A stretch of 64,000 bases of DNA from Collinsella sp. AM17-1 (GTDB lineage Bacteria > Actinomycetota > Coriobacteriia > Coriobacteriales > Coriobacteriaceae): NCBI RefSeq assembly GCF_003470665.1, contig NZ_QRJZ01000001.1, positions 13,401 to 77,400 on the forward strand, in the 5' to 3' direction. The position numbers and the translations under genes were made by a program. The notes under the pieces are model-generated. The model saw nothing but the letters and a program-made list of their open reading frames with translations. It did no database searches and had not been told where the DNA came from. Below are positions 28,517 through 37,281 of the stretch, piece by piece (the first letter of the stretch is position 1; each line of letters begins with the position of its first letter).

Positions 28517-30682
28517 ATGAGTGGTAAAGAACAGCTCTTTGAGGTATCGCTCGAACGCGAAGGCGCGTATCGCAGCATTTCGGCGGCGCTCGAGGCGGCG
28601 GAGCGGTGTGTGCCCGATGCGACCGTGCCGGTGCGCGTGCTGGTGGCGCCGGGCGAGTACCGCGAACAGGTCGAAATTCGTCGTCCGCATGTGACGCTCG
28701 AGGGCGAGACGGCCGACAGCGTGCGTATCGTGGGCGGCCTGGGTGCCAAGATGCCTTCGGAAGATGGTAGCGGCCAGGATGGAAGACTCGGCACCTTCCG
28801 TACGTACACGGTGCTGGTCGATGCCGACGACGTGACGCTTGCGGGCCTAACAATCGAAAACGACGCCGGTGACGGTCGCGAGGTCGGCCAGGCGATTGCC
28901 CTGTATGCCGACGGCGACCGCCTGGTGGTCGATTCCTGCCGCATCCTGGGGCATCAGGACACGCTCTTTTTGGGGCCGCTGCCGCCGCGCGAGGCCAAGC
29001 CAGGCGGCTTTATAGGCCCCAAGCAGTTTGCGCCGCGCCGGGTGGGGCGCCAGTATTTTCGACGTTGCCGAATCGAGGGCGACGTCGACTTTATCTTTGG
29101 CGGCGCGCGTGCCTACTTTGAGGGGTGTGAGATTCGCTCGCTCAACCGCGATATGGATGTCAACGGGTATGTAACGGCAGCCTCCACGCCTCAGGGCGAG
29201 CCGTACGGATTTGTGTTTCATGGCTGTTCGTTTACAGCCGATGAGGGCATTGCCCCCGGATCGGTCTATCTGGGTCGCCCGTGGCGCGAATGGGCCCAGA
29301 CCGTGCTTATCGATTGCTGGCTGGGCTCGCATATCAAGTCCGAGGGCTGGTGGGATTGGAATAAGCCAGCGGCACATGACGGCACCCTGTATGCCGGCGG
29401 TACCCTGTTTGGCCCGGCGGGTGATGCTGCCGCTTGGGTGCCGTGGGCGCATTGCCTGACCGGTCAGGATTCCGAACGCTATGCGCGTGACCGAGTGCTT
29501 GCCGGCACGGATGGTTGGGATCCCGAGGGCGGCGACGGTGATGCGGTAGAGACGGCCGGGCTATCTGCCAATGGCCGCACCGTGCACATCGAGACGTACT
29601 ACGAGGACGAACCTGCGTTGCGCGCCCGACTGAAGCGCGAAGGGCGCTCGGCCGCATTTACGGGCAAGACTCCCACAGACTTTGAGGCATGGAAGGCTGC
29701 GACCAGGACTCGTCTGTACGATATTTTGGGTCTTTCGCTTATGGACCGCGCCCCGATTGAGATTCGTGAGCTCAATCGTGTGCGGGTTGCCGGCAACATC
29801 GTGCGTACTCATGCGGTGTTGCAGGTTGAGCACGATGTGTGGATGCCGTTTTACCTGTTGGAGCCGTCCCGCCCCAAGCTTGACGAGCGGGGACTCAAGC
29901 GCTGCTATATCTGCCCGCATGGTCACCAGGGGGCGGGTGCTGCAAGCATAGCCGGTGTTGCGGGCGTGCCGGCGGTCGACGATGCCGTGCGTAAGTTCAA
30001 TTACGACTACGGTCTGCGTTTGGCGCGCATGGGTTACGTGACCGTCTGCCCCGATGCGCGTGGTTGGGGATACCGTCGCGATTGGAAGGGCCAGGGCGAC
30101 GACGAGAACAGCTACCTGCGCGGTACGTGTCTGAATCAAGCGCGTATGGCCGAGCCGCTGGGTCTTACGGTCGCGGGCCTCAACGCCTGGGACAACATGC
30201 GCTTGATTGATTACTTGGAGACACGCGGTGACATTGCCCTGGACGACCTGGGCTGCTTTGGTTTTTCGGGCGGCGGTTACATGACGTTGTACCTGGCCGC
30301 GCTTGACCCGCGCGTGCGCAAGGCGTTTGTCTCGGGCTATCTGTACGGTGTCGATGACTCGCTGCTACATCTCAACGGCAACTGCAGTTGCAATTACACG
30401 CCTGGACTCTGGCGTCTGCTCGATATGGGTGACATCGCCTCGCTCATCGCGCCACGGCCGTTGTTGGTCCAAAGTTGCGAAGAGGATCATCTGAATGGGG
30501 CACGCGGGCTCAAAAATGTTGACGAGCAACTCAAAATCGTGCGCGATGCCTACGAGTTGCTGGGCCGCAGAGGAGGTCTGCGGCACGAGGTGTGTCCGGG
30601 TGGACACCATCTTGGCGTGGCGCATCTTGCCGAGGATATCGAATGGCTCGATTCGCAAGTTGCGGAATGCGCCCACGCATAG
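28517..30682 (+). CDS. Fused CE8 pectin methylesterase and alpha/beta-hydrolase esterase
   Basis: This 721-aa protein joins two esterases. Residues 1-330 form a CE8 pectinesterase beta-helix with GHQDTLF (Gln147, Asp148), DVDFIFGG (nucleophile Asp191) and LGRPWR (Arg254). After an acidic linker, residues 385-721 form an alpha/beta hydrolase with GFSGGG (Ser584), an acid in SCEEDH (Asp647) and GGHHLG (His687/688), similar to acetyl-xylan or family-7 hydrolases. A single protein could remove both methyl and acetyl groups from oligogalacturonides. No signal peptide. The ribosome site before the ATG is weak, so the start is less certain. It sits between GH28 and an SGNH esterase. Confidence 0.88.
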   Translation: MSGKEQLFEVSLEREGAYRSISAALEAAERCVPDATVPVRVLVAPGEYREQVEIRRPHVTLEGETADSVRIVGGLGAKMPSEDGSGQDGRLGTFRTYTVLVDADDVTLAGLTIENDAGDGREVGQAIALYADGDRLVVDSCRILGHQDTLFLGPLPPREAKPGGFIGPKQFAPRRVGRQYFRRCRIEGDVDFIFGGARAYFEGCEIRSLNRDMDVNGYVTAASTPQGEPYGFVFHGCSFTADEGIAPGSVYLGRPWREWAQTVLIDCWLGSHIKSEGWWDWNKPAAHDGTLYAGGTLFGPAGDAAAWVPWAHCLTGQDSERYARDRVLAGTDGWDPEGGDGDAVETAGLSANGRTVHIETYYEDEPALRARLKREGRSAAFTGKTPTDFEAWKAATRTRLYDILGLSLMDRAPIEIRELNRVRVAGNIVRTHAVLQVEHDVWMPFYLLEPSRPKLDERGLKRCYICPHGHQGAGAASIAGVAGVPAVDDAVRKFNYDYGLRLARMGYVTVCPDARGWGYRRDWKGQGDDENSYLRGTCLNQARMAEPLGLTVAGLNAWDNMRLIDYLETRGDIALDDLGCFGFSGGGYMTLYLAALDPRVRKAFVSGYLYGVDDSLLHLNGNCSCNYTPGLWRLLDMGDIASLIAPRPLLVQSCEEDHLNGARGLKNVDEQLKIVRDAYELLGRRGGLRHEVCPGGHHLGVAHLAEDIEWLDSQVAECAHA

Positions 30683-30751
30683 CCCCTCGGCATGTTGCGA
30701 ATGAACGGTATGTACCTGTATGACCGCCGGTGTGCGGGTGAGGAGAAGAAT

Positions 30752-31420
30752 ATGGAAACGAAAAACTTGAGCGAATCGACCATCTGCTGCTTTGGCGATT
30801 CGACCACCTGGGGCGATAACGGATGCGGCGGGGGAGGTAACGACATCTCCTGGACCTCGCACCTGGGTGCGCTGCTGGGCGGCGCTACGGTCGAGAATTT
30901 TGGCATTAAGGGTTCGCGTATTGCCGTCAAGGCCGACCGTACCGATTCGTTTGTTGAGCGTTTGGACGGCATCGATCACGCGGCAGACATCTGCATCGTC
31001 TTTGGCGGCGTTAACGACTTTAGCCGTAACGTGCCGCTAGGCGAGCCGGGCAGCACCGACGTGCACGAGTTCTATGGCGCGCTCGACTACCTTATCCGCA
31101 CCATCACGGCGCGCTCGCCTCAGGCAAAGCTGGTGTTTATGACGCCGTGCAAGACAAGTGGTAAGCACGAGAAGGATATCCCGGCAAGCAACGAGGCCAA
31201 CCATCTGGGCCTGACGCAAGACGCCTATGTGCGCGCGATGCTGGAGGTTTGCGATCGCTACTCGGTGCCGGTGATCGACCTGTATGCGCAAAGCGGCATC
31301 AGCCCGTTTTTGCCGGAGCACCGCGAGCTCTACATGCCGGACGGTCTGCATTACAGCCCTGCCGGCTATGAGCGCCTGGCGCATCGCATTGCCGCGGCTC
31401 TCACCGCCGTTTGCCGCTAA
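30752..31420 (+). CDS. SGNH/GDSL hydrolase, probable carbohydrate acetylesterase
   Basis: This 222-aa protein carries the SGNH blocks: CCFGDSTTWGDN (nucleophile Ser), a Gly in NFGIKGSR, FGGVNDF (Asn) and DGLHYSPAGYERLA (Asp and His). Similar proteins deacetylate pectin and other plant polymers. No signal peptide, so it acts inside. GAGGAG precedes the ATG at 30752. It lies 69 bp after the CE8 fusion, and its last bases overlap the CCGTT element of the next promoter. Confidence 0.87.
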   Translation: METKNLSESTICCFGDSTTWGDNGCGGGGNDISWTSHLGALLGGATVENFGIKGSRIAVKADRTDSFVERLDGIDHAADICIVFGGVNDFSRNVPLGEPGSTDVHEFYGALDYLIRTITARSPQAKLVFMTPCKTSGKHEKDIPASNEANHLGLTQDAYVRAMLEVCDRYSVPVIDLYAQSGISPFLPEHRELYMPDGLHYSPAGYERLAHRIAAALTAVCR

Positions 31421-31501
31421 AAGGATGCCGTTTGCGGGGATTATAGGGTTAACGTTCACCCTATAATCCCCTTCGCGTTACACTAGGGTTAACGTTCACC
31501 C
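31407..31501 (+). promoter_or_regulatory. GH105 promoter: CCGTT direct repeat and two LacI-type operators
   Basis: CCGTT boxes at 31407-31411 (inside the end of the SGNH gene) and 31428-31432 lie 22 bp before -35 TTCACC (31455-31460); -10 TACACT (31479-31484) follows after 18 bp. The operator core GTTAACGTTCACC at the -35 sits in a nearly perfect 36-bp palindrome (31436-31471), and a second operator, GGGTTAACGTTCACCC, lies at 31486-31501 over the start site. Confidence 0.72.
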
Positions 31502-31526
31502 ATCAAAAACGTCAGAGGGGACAGCA

Positions 31527-32765
31527 ATGGGTTGCAATCAGATTCTGGACCGTTATATCGAGCAGTTGATCGAGACCTCTACGCCGCAGGCGCCGGCCTG
31601 GAACATCGAAAAGCTTCGCGCCGGCAAGGAGAACACCTGGAATTACATTGACGGCTGCATGATCAAGGCACTCATCGAGCTGTACGAGATCACCGGCGAG
31701 CAGCGTTACCTGACCTTCGCCGACGACTATATCGACTTCTTTGTCCAGGATGACGGCACCATCAAGCATTACGATCCCCAGGAGTACAACCTCGACAACG
31801 TCAACGCGGGCAAAACCCTCTACAAACTCTACGACCTGGTGGGCAAGCCCAAGTACCGTGCCGCCATGGATACCATCTATCGCCAGCTCGAAACCCAGCC
31901 GCGCACCAAAGAGGGCGTGTTTTGGCACAAGGCTGTCTATCCTAACCAGATCTGGCTCGACGGTATGTATATGGCCCAGCCGTTCTACATGCAATACGAG
32001 CTGAGCTTCCACAACCGTCGCGCCTGTTCGGACAGCTTCCATATGTTTCAGGTCGTGCATGACCTGATGCGCAACCCCCTCAACGGTTTGTACTATCACG
32101 CCTACGACGCGAGCCGCAAGCAGTTCTGGTGCGATCCCGTAACCGGTCTTTCGGCTAACTTCTGGCTGCGCGCCGAGGGCTGGTTTGCCATGGCGCTCAT
32201 CGATACCTGGGAGCTCATGCCGCCTTCAATGTCGGCAGAGAAGGACGAGATCCGCAAGATGTTCCACGACCTGATTGACGCCATGCTGCCGTATCAGGAC
32301 GAGAAGACCGGTATGTGGCACCAGGTCATCAACCTGCCCAACATCGCCCCCAACTATCTGGAGGAGTCGGGCAGTGCCATCTTTGCCAACGCCATCATGA
32401 AGGGCGTGCGCCTGGGCGTGCTGGGCGAGCGCTACTACCAGTACGGCCGCCGTGCGTTTGACGGCATCTGCGATACGTGCCTGTCCGAGCGCGACGGGCA
32501 GCTGGCGCTCGACAACATCTGCCTGGTGGCGGGTCTTGGCAACGCCGCGCACCGCGAGGGCACGTTTGAGTATTACATGAGCGAGCCTGTGGTCAAAAAT
32601 GATGCAAAGGGCGTGGCGCCGCTGGTGCTTGCCTATATCGAGACCATGCATCATGACAAGCTGGCCGGTAAGCGCGATCCGCTCGCCCCTTCGGGCGTGT
32701 GCTCCATTGAGGACCCGTTTGGCGGATACACCCCGGGCATCAATGCTCATAAGGGGCGTGAATAG
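31527..32765 (+). CDS. GH105 unsaturated rhamnogalacturonyl/galacturonyl hydrolase (YteR-like)
   Basis: GH105 enzymes release 4-deoxy-unsaturated uronic acid from the non-reducing end of lyase-generated oligosaccharides. The 412-aa (alpha/alpha)6-barrel protein shows ENTWNYIDGCMIKALIELYEITGE, the catalytic-region YPNQIWLDGMYMAQPFYM, RAEGWFAMALIDTWELMP and ESGSAIFANAIMKGVRLG. No signal peptide. GAGGGGAC is upstream of the ATG. It leads the second pectin operon; DhuI and KduD, encoded 5 kb downstream on the other strand, can process its product. Confidence 0.93.
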   Translation: MGCNQILDRYIEQLIETSTPQAPAWNIEKLRAGKENTWNYIDGCMIKALIELYEITGEQRYLTFADDYIDFFVQDDGTIKHYDPQEYNLDNVNAGKTLYKLYDLVGKPKYRAAMDTIYRQLETQPRTKEGVFWHKAVYPNQIWLDGMYMAQPFYMQYELSFHNRRACSDSFHMFQVVHDLMRNPLNGLYYHAYDASRKQFWCDPVTGLSANFWLRAEGWFAMALIDTWELMPPSMSAEKDEIRKMFHDLIDAMLPYQDEKTGMWHQVINLPNIAPNYLEESGSAIFANAIMKGVRLGVLGERYYQYGRRAFDGICDTCLSERDGQLALDNICLVAGLGNAAHREGTFEYYMSEPVVKNDAKGVAPLVLAYIETMHHDKLAGKRDPLAPSGVCSIEDPFGGYTPGINAHKGRE

Positions 32766-32766
32766 C

Positions 32767-33672
32767 GTGGGGGCCATTACTCCGGGCGTACGTTTGCACG
32801 ACCTTCCGCAGGGAACCGTCGAGGAACGCATTCGCATGGCAGGAGAGCTGGGCTTTTCGTGCATCCAACTGCCGAGCAAGGTGCTCTACGCATCGATGGG
32901 AATCGATCGGGGAGGCCTGACCCGCGAGCTTGCCGACCATCTGCGCGAGGTACTCGATGAGGCGGACGTTTCGGTTGCCGTGCTCGGCTGCTATAAGAAT
33001 CTGGCGACGCCCGATCGACAACAGCTCATGGATAACTATGCCGAGTATGAGGCATGCTTGAACTTTGCCCAGATGCTCGGCGGCTGCCCGGTTGGCACCG
33101 AGACCGGTCGTCCCAATGCGCAGAACAGCGTTGCTGACGACCGTATGACCGACGAGGCACTCGATGCGTTTATGGACGGACTCGCACGTGTCTGCGAGCG
33201 CGCCGAGGCCGTTGGTGGGCAAATACTGATTGAGCCCGGCTGGAACGAGACAGTCAACACACCGGATCGCTGCCGCGAGGTATTGGAGCGCGTCTCGAGC
33301 CCAGCGCTCGGCGTGATCTACGACCCGGTGTCGCTGCTGCACCCCAGCGTCGTTAACGAGGCGCAGGAAATCACAGCGCGTATGCTCTACTTGTGCGGCA
33401 GCAAGATTCGCGTGCTGCACGCCAAGGATTTTGAGGCCGTCGACAACGAGGACGAGGCTGGTTGGTGCGACGGTACGGGTTCGCGCCTGGTGTGCCACGG
33501 TGTGGGCGAGACGGGACGATATGACTTTGAGCCCGTGGTGGCCTGGGCGGCTGCCGCCTGCCCTGGGATTCCCTGCGTGGTCGAGAACAGCGTGCCGGCG
33601 ACGGCGGCTGGCTGTCTGGCGACGCTCGAGCGTATGTCCGCCCGCTGCGGGGCTTCGCATCGCGAGATATAG
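32767..33672 (+). CDS. TIM-barrel sugar-phosphate isomerase/epimerase-like protein
   Basis: This 301-aa protein resembles the AP-endonuclease-2/xylose-isomerase-like fold: residues with IRMAGELGFSCIQL, VAVLGCYKNL, ILIEPGWNETVNTPDRC and KIRVLHAKDFEA spaced as metal-binding strands. The likely start is the GTG at 32767, one base after the GH105 stop and with AAGGGG at good distance; an ATG at 32743 lacks a ribosome site. Translational coupling with GH105 suggests a sugar from pectin side chains or unsaturated uronate as substrate. The exact reaction is unknown. Confidence 0.75.
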   Translation: MGAITPGVRLHDLPQGTVEERIRMAGELGFSCIQLPSKVLYASMGIDRGGLTRELADHLREVLDEADVSVAVLGCYKNLATPDRQQLMDNYAEYEACLNFAQMLGGCPVGTETGRPNAQNSVADDRMTDEALDAFMDGLARVCERAEAVGGQILIEPGWNETVNTPDRCREVLERVSSPALGVIYDPVSLLHPSVVNEAQEITARMLYLCGSKIRVLHAKDFEAVDNEDEAGWCDGTGSRLVCHGVGETGRYDFEPVVAWAAAACPGIPCVVENSVPATAAGCLATLERMSARCGASHREI

Positions 33673-33776
33673 CCTTGGCTTTTGCCGTGGCAGCCGATTG
33701 AGTTTGCCTGACGGGGGGGCGGCGGTGAAGGATCTTTATCGTCGCCCCATTGGATTACATCAAAAAGGGGAGTTGC

Positions 33777-34994
33777 ATGGCTATCCACATTGTCGAAGAA
33801 GCGAATCGTTGCCTTGGGTGCAAGAAGGCGTTCTGCCAGCTTAAAGGCTGCCCGGTTCAGACGCCTATTTCGCAGGTCATCGACCTGTTTAAGCAGCGCC
33901 GTCTTGAAGAGGCGGGCGAGCTGCTGTTCCAGAACAATCCCATGAGTGCGGTCTGCTCCATGGTGTGCAACCATTCGGGCCAATGCGAGGGCGCATGCAT
34001 TCAGGGCCGTAAAGGCGCGCCGGTGCATTTTTCGAGCATCGAGAACTATATCTCGACTGCATATTTGGACCGCAAGGAGTGGAAGCCCTCGCCGTCGTGC
34101 GGCAAGCAGGTTGCCGTGGTCGGTTCCGGTCCTGCTGGCATTACCGTGGCCATTAAGATGGCCCAGTTGGGCTGTGCCGTCACGGTGTTTGAACAGCGCC
34201 CCGAGATCGGCGGCGTGCTGGAGTACGGCATCCCCGAGTTTCGCCTGCCCCGTGCTCTCGTGCAAAAGTATCGTCACGTGATGTGCTCGCTTGGCGTGCG
34301 CGTCCGTCCCTCGACCACCATCGGTGGCGCGCTGCATATCGACGACCTGCTGCGCGACGGTTACGATGCGGTCTTTGTCGGTACCGGTACCTGGCGCGCC
34401 CGCAAGCTGGGTATTCCCGGCGAGTCGCGTGGCAACGTACTGTTTGGTATCGATTACCTGGTCGATCCCACGAGCGTGGCGATCGGTCAGAACGTGGCGG
34501 TTATCGGTGCCGGCAACGTGGCCATGGATGTTGCCCGTACGGCCCTGCGCTCAGGTGCTCGCAAGGTTACCGTGTATGCCCGATCGCGCCATATCTCGGC
34601 CATCGATGACGAGGTGGAGCTGACCGAGCTTGACGGTGCCGAGATCGTGCGCGGCAAGGCGATCTGCGCCATCGACGATAACGGTCCGGTGTTCGAGACG
34701 GCTATCTTTGACGAGGACGACAACGTGGTGGGCTATGAGGAAGAACTTGACCATGTGCCCGCCGACACGGTTGTGATTGCGGCCTCGCAGGTGCCTAAGG
34801 ACAAGCTGGTGCTTACGACGGGCGGTCTGGAGACCGACCATCGCGGCCTTCTTTCGGTCGATGAGCACGGCATGACCACCGTGCCGGGCGTCTTTGCCGC
34901 CGGCGACGTCGTCAACGGCCCGCTCACCGTGGTCCATGCCGTAGCGGGCGCCAAACTCGCCGTCGAAGGCATGACTAACTACCTGGGCCTCTAA
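33777..34994 (+). CDS. GltD-like FAD/Fe-S NAD(P)H oxidoreductase
   Basis: This 405-aa protein has the N-terminal cysteine-rich Fe-S domain of glutamate-synthase small subunits (CLGCKKAFCQLKGCPVQTP and CSMVCNHSGQCEGAC), then FAD (VAVVGSGPAGITVAIKMA) and NAD(P) (VAVIGAGNVAMDVARTA) Rossmann motifs, and a C-terminal FAVAAGDV-like GVFAAGDVVNG. No glutamate-synthase large subunit is present, so it probably passes electrons from NAD(P)H to a partner, perhaps the flavoenzyme encoded next. AAAGGGGAG precedes the ATG. Confidence 0.83.
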   Translation: MAIHIVEEANRCLGCKKAFCQLKGCPVQTPISQVIDLFKQRRLEEAGELLFQNNPMSAVCSMVCNHSGQCEGACIQGRKGAPVHFSSIENYISTAYLDRKEWKPSPSCGKQVAVVGSGPAGITVAIKMAQLGCAVTVFEQRPEIGGVLEYGIPEFRLPRALVQKYRHVMCSLGVRVRPSTTIGGALHIDDLLRDGYDAVFVGTGTWRARKLGIPGESRGNVLFGIDYLVDPTSVAIGQNVAVIGAGNVAMDVARTALRSGARKVTVYARSRHISAIDDEVELTELDGAEIVRGKAICAIDDNGPVFETAIFDEDDNVVGYEEELDHVPADTVVIAASQVPKDKLVLTTGGLETDHRGLLSVDEHGMTTVPGVFAAGDVVNGPLTVVHAVAGAKLAVEGMTNYLGL

Positions 34995-35012
34995 TTCCAT
35001 CTCATCCATCGG

Positions 35013-35081
35013 TTGCGGTGAAATAGTTCCTGTTTGACGCGCCAAGCACCCCCTTCAGGAACTATTTCACCGCAAATTTTT
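35013..35081 (+). terminator. Long perfect hairpin after the GltD-like gene
   Basis: Complementary 20-bp arms at 35013-35032 and 35056-35075 (core GGTGAAATAGTTCC) enclose a 23-bp loop, followed by TTTTTT. It acts as a terminator in sequence terms but the arm length resembles the other palindromic repeats here. Confidence 0.78.
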
Positions 35082-35193
35082 TGTGGGTCGAGCGAAAGCT
35101 GGGGGAGCGCGTGCGATCGGGTACTGCGCGGATACTGATACGATAGATACGTCAGCAACTGCCGCCGAGCGGCTCAAATGAAAGGAACCCTGT

Positions 35194-37143
35194 ATGGAGT
35201 CCTCCGCCTATCCGATGCTCTTTAGCCCGATCAAGGTCGGTACGACCGAGGTCAAGAACCGCGTCTTTATGCCGCCGGTATCCACCAACCTGGCCGATCA
35301 TGGCTATGTGACCGACGACTTGGTCGATCATTACCGTGCCCGCGCCAAGGGCGGCGTGGGCCTGATCATCACCGAGGTCGTGACGGTCGAGCCCACCTAT
35401 ACCTATCTGCCGGGTGACATGTGCTGCTACGACGACACGTTTATCCCCGGCTGGGAAAAGCTCGCCGCGGCCGTCCACGAGTACGGCTGCAAGATCATGC
35501 CGCAGCTCTTTCACCCCGCCTACATGGCCTTTAACGTTCCGGGCACGCCGCGCCTGATCGCCCCGTCCTTTGTGGGCCCGTCCTATGCCCGCGAAGCGCC
35601 GCGCCCCATCACGGTCGATGAGATTCACGAGCTTACGCATCAGTTTGGCGACGCGGCCGTGCGTATGCAGAAGGCCGGCGTCGATGGCGTCGAGGTCCAT
35701 GCGGCGCACGCCCACGGTATGCTCGGCGGCTTTTTGACTCCGCTCTACAACAAGCGTACCGACGAGTACGGCGGCTCGCTCGACGCCCGCATGCGCTTCC
35801 TGCTCGAGGTCATCGCCGAGATTCGCGAGCGCTGCGGCAAGGACTTCATTATCGACGTCCGTATCTCGGGCGACGAGTACACCGATGGTGGCCTGACCCT
35901 CAACGACATGATCTACGTCTCGCGCCGCTTGGAGAAGGCCGGTGTCGACATGATTCACGTGTCGGGCGGTACCACTATCAAACGCGGCTCTGCAATTCCC
36001 GCCGCCGGCACGCAGCAGGCCTCGCACGCCGCCTGCTCGCGCGAGATCAAAAAGCACGTGAACATTCCCGTTGCCACGGTCGGCCGCATCAACGAGGCAT
36101 GGATTGCCGAGGAGCTGATCGAGGACGGTGCCGCCGACATCTGCATGATGGGCCGCGCCAACCTGTGCGATGCCGAGTTCTGCAATAAGGCGGCTGCCGG
36201 CAACGCCGACGAGATCCGCCCTTGCATCGGCTGCCTGCGCTGCCTGAACGGCATCATGTTCGGCAAGCGCATCTCCTGCACCGTCAACCCGGACGTGGAG
36301 CGCGACGAGGCCGGTTACGAGCCTGCCGCCGAGGCCAAGAACGTGCTCGTCGTGGGCGCCGGCCCCGCGGGTATGGAGGCGGCCTACATTGCCGCCAAGC
36401 GCGGCCATAACGTGGTGCTCGTGGATAAGCAGGACGAGCCGGGCGGCGAGATGCGTATCGCGGCCGTGCCGCCGGCAAAGCAGGAGCTCACGCGCGTGAT
36501 CAAGTATCAGTACCGTCGCCTGGCCGAGGCCGGCGTGAAGTGCGTATTTGGCACCGAGCTTACTGCCGAGGACATTCAGCGTGACTACGCCGGCTACGAG
36601 GTTGTCCTGGCTTATGGCGCCGAGCCCATCGCTCCGGCCTTCATGCAGGCCTTTAAGCAGGTTATGACGGCCGACGACCTGCTGGGTGGCAAGGCTTTCC
36701 CGGGCAAGAAGATCGTCATCGTGGGCGGCGGCACCGTCGGTTGCGAGACGGCAGATTACCTGGCCCCGCTGGTCAACGACCTGTCGCCGGCCAATCGCGA
36801 TGTCACCGTTATCGAGATGACCAAGACGCTCGCCGCCAACGAGGGCGGCGCCGGCCGCGCGGTGCTCATCACGCGCATGCTCTCCAAGGGCGTCCACGTG
36901 CTGACCGAGGCCAAGGTGACCGAGATCACCGAGGATGCCATCAGCTACGAAAAGGACGGCGAGGTCCACACCATCACCGGTGCCGATACGCTGGTGCTTG
37001 CCATGGGCTATCGTCCCAATACCAAGCTGGCCGACGACCTGGCTGCAGCCGGTGTTGCCACCCACGTGCTGGGCGATGCCAACAAGTGCGGCAACATCCG
37101 CGACGCCATCGGCGATGGCTACAAGGTCGCCTGCGAACTGTAG
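35194..37143 (+). CDS. Old-yellow-enzyme-type NADH:flavin oxidoreductase with Fe-S and FAD domains (FadH/BaiCD-like)
   Basis: This 649-aa enzyme has the three-domain layout of 2,4-dienoyl-CoA reductase and BaiCD/BaiH enoate reductases: an FMN TIM barrel (residues 1-340, with HAAHAHGMLGGFLTPLYNKRTDEYGGS and the HAAH motif), an Fe-S cluster segment (CIGCLRCLNGIMFGKRISC, about 350-368), and FAD/NAD(P) domains (VLVVGAGPAGMEAAY and KIVIVGGGTVGCETADYL). It reduces a C=C bond conjugated to a carbonyl. The true substrate is unknown: an unsaturated uronate derivative, a hydroxycinnamate from plant wall, or a steroid are all conceivable. It has its own upstream region and precedes a bidirectional terminator. 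Confidence 0.88.
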   Translation: MESSAYPMLFSPIKVGTTEVKNRVFMPPVSTNLADHGYVTDDLVDHYRARAKGGVGLIITEVVTVEPTYTYLPGDMCCYDDTFIPGWEKLAAAVHEYGCKIMPQLFHPAYMAFNVPGTPRLIAPSFVGPSYAREAPRPITVDEIHELTHQFGDAAVRMQKAGVDGVEVHAAHAHGMLGGFLTPLYNKRTDEYGGSLDARMRFLLEVIAEIRERCGKDFIIDVRISGDEYTDGGLTLNDMIYVSRRLEKAGVDMIHVSGGTTIKRGSAIPAAGTQQASHAACSREIKKHVNIPVATVGRINEAWIAEELIEDGAADICMMGRANLCDAEFCNKAAAGNADEIRPCIGCLRCLNGIMFGKRISCTVNPDVERDEAGYEPAAEAKNVLVVGAGPAGMEAAYIAAKRGHNVVLVDKQDEPGGEMRIAAVPPAKQELTRVIKYQYRRLAEAGVKCVFGTELTAEDIQRDYAGYEVVLAYGAEPIAPAFMQAFKQVMTADDLLGGKAFPGKKIVIVGGGTVGCETADYLAPLVNDLSPANRDVTVIEMTKTLAANEGGAGRAVLITRMLSKGVHVLTEAKVTEITEDAISYEKDGEVHTITGADTLVLAMGYRPNTKLADDLAAAGVATHVLGDANKCGNIRDAIGDGYKVACEL

Positions 37144-37200
37144 GCTCTTGGCAAAAAGGGGAGCGGCCGCCTTGCAGTGGCTCAAGCGATAGCCAATCAA

Positions 37201-37239
37201 AAAAGGCGCCGCGACACATGGATTGTCGCGGCACCTTTT
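37201..37239. terminator. Bidirectional terminator between the flavoenzyme and dhuI
   Basis: AAAAGGCGCCGCGACA (37201-37216) pairs with TGTCGCGGCACCTTTT (37224-37239), one mismatch, with A and T runs at both ends. It serves converging genes. Confidence 0.85.
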
Positions 37240-37281
37240 GCTTGGTGGTTTGTTGGGGTTCGGTGCGCCCCGTGGGCCTTA

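Noticed and set aside
33777-34994. Glutamate synthase small subunit
   Set aside because: No large subunit is nearby and the context is sugar and flavin chemistry; similarity is limited to the electron-input fold.
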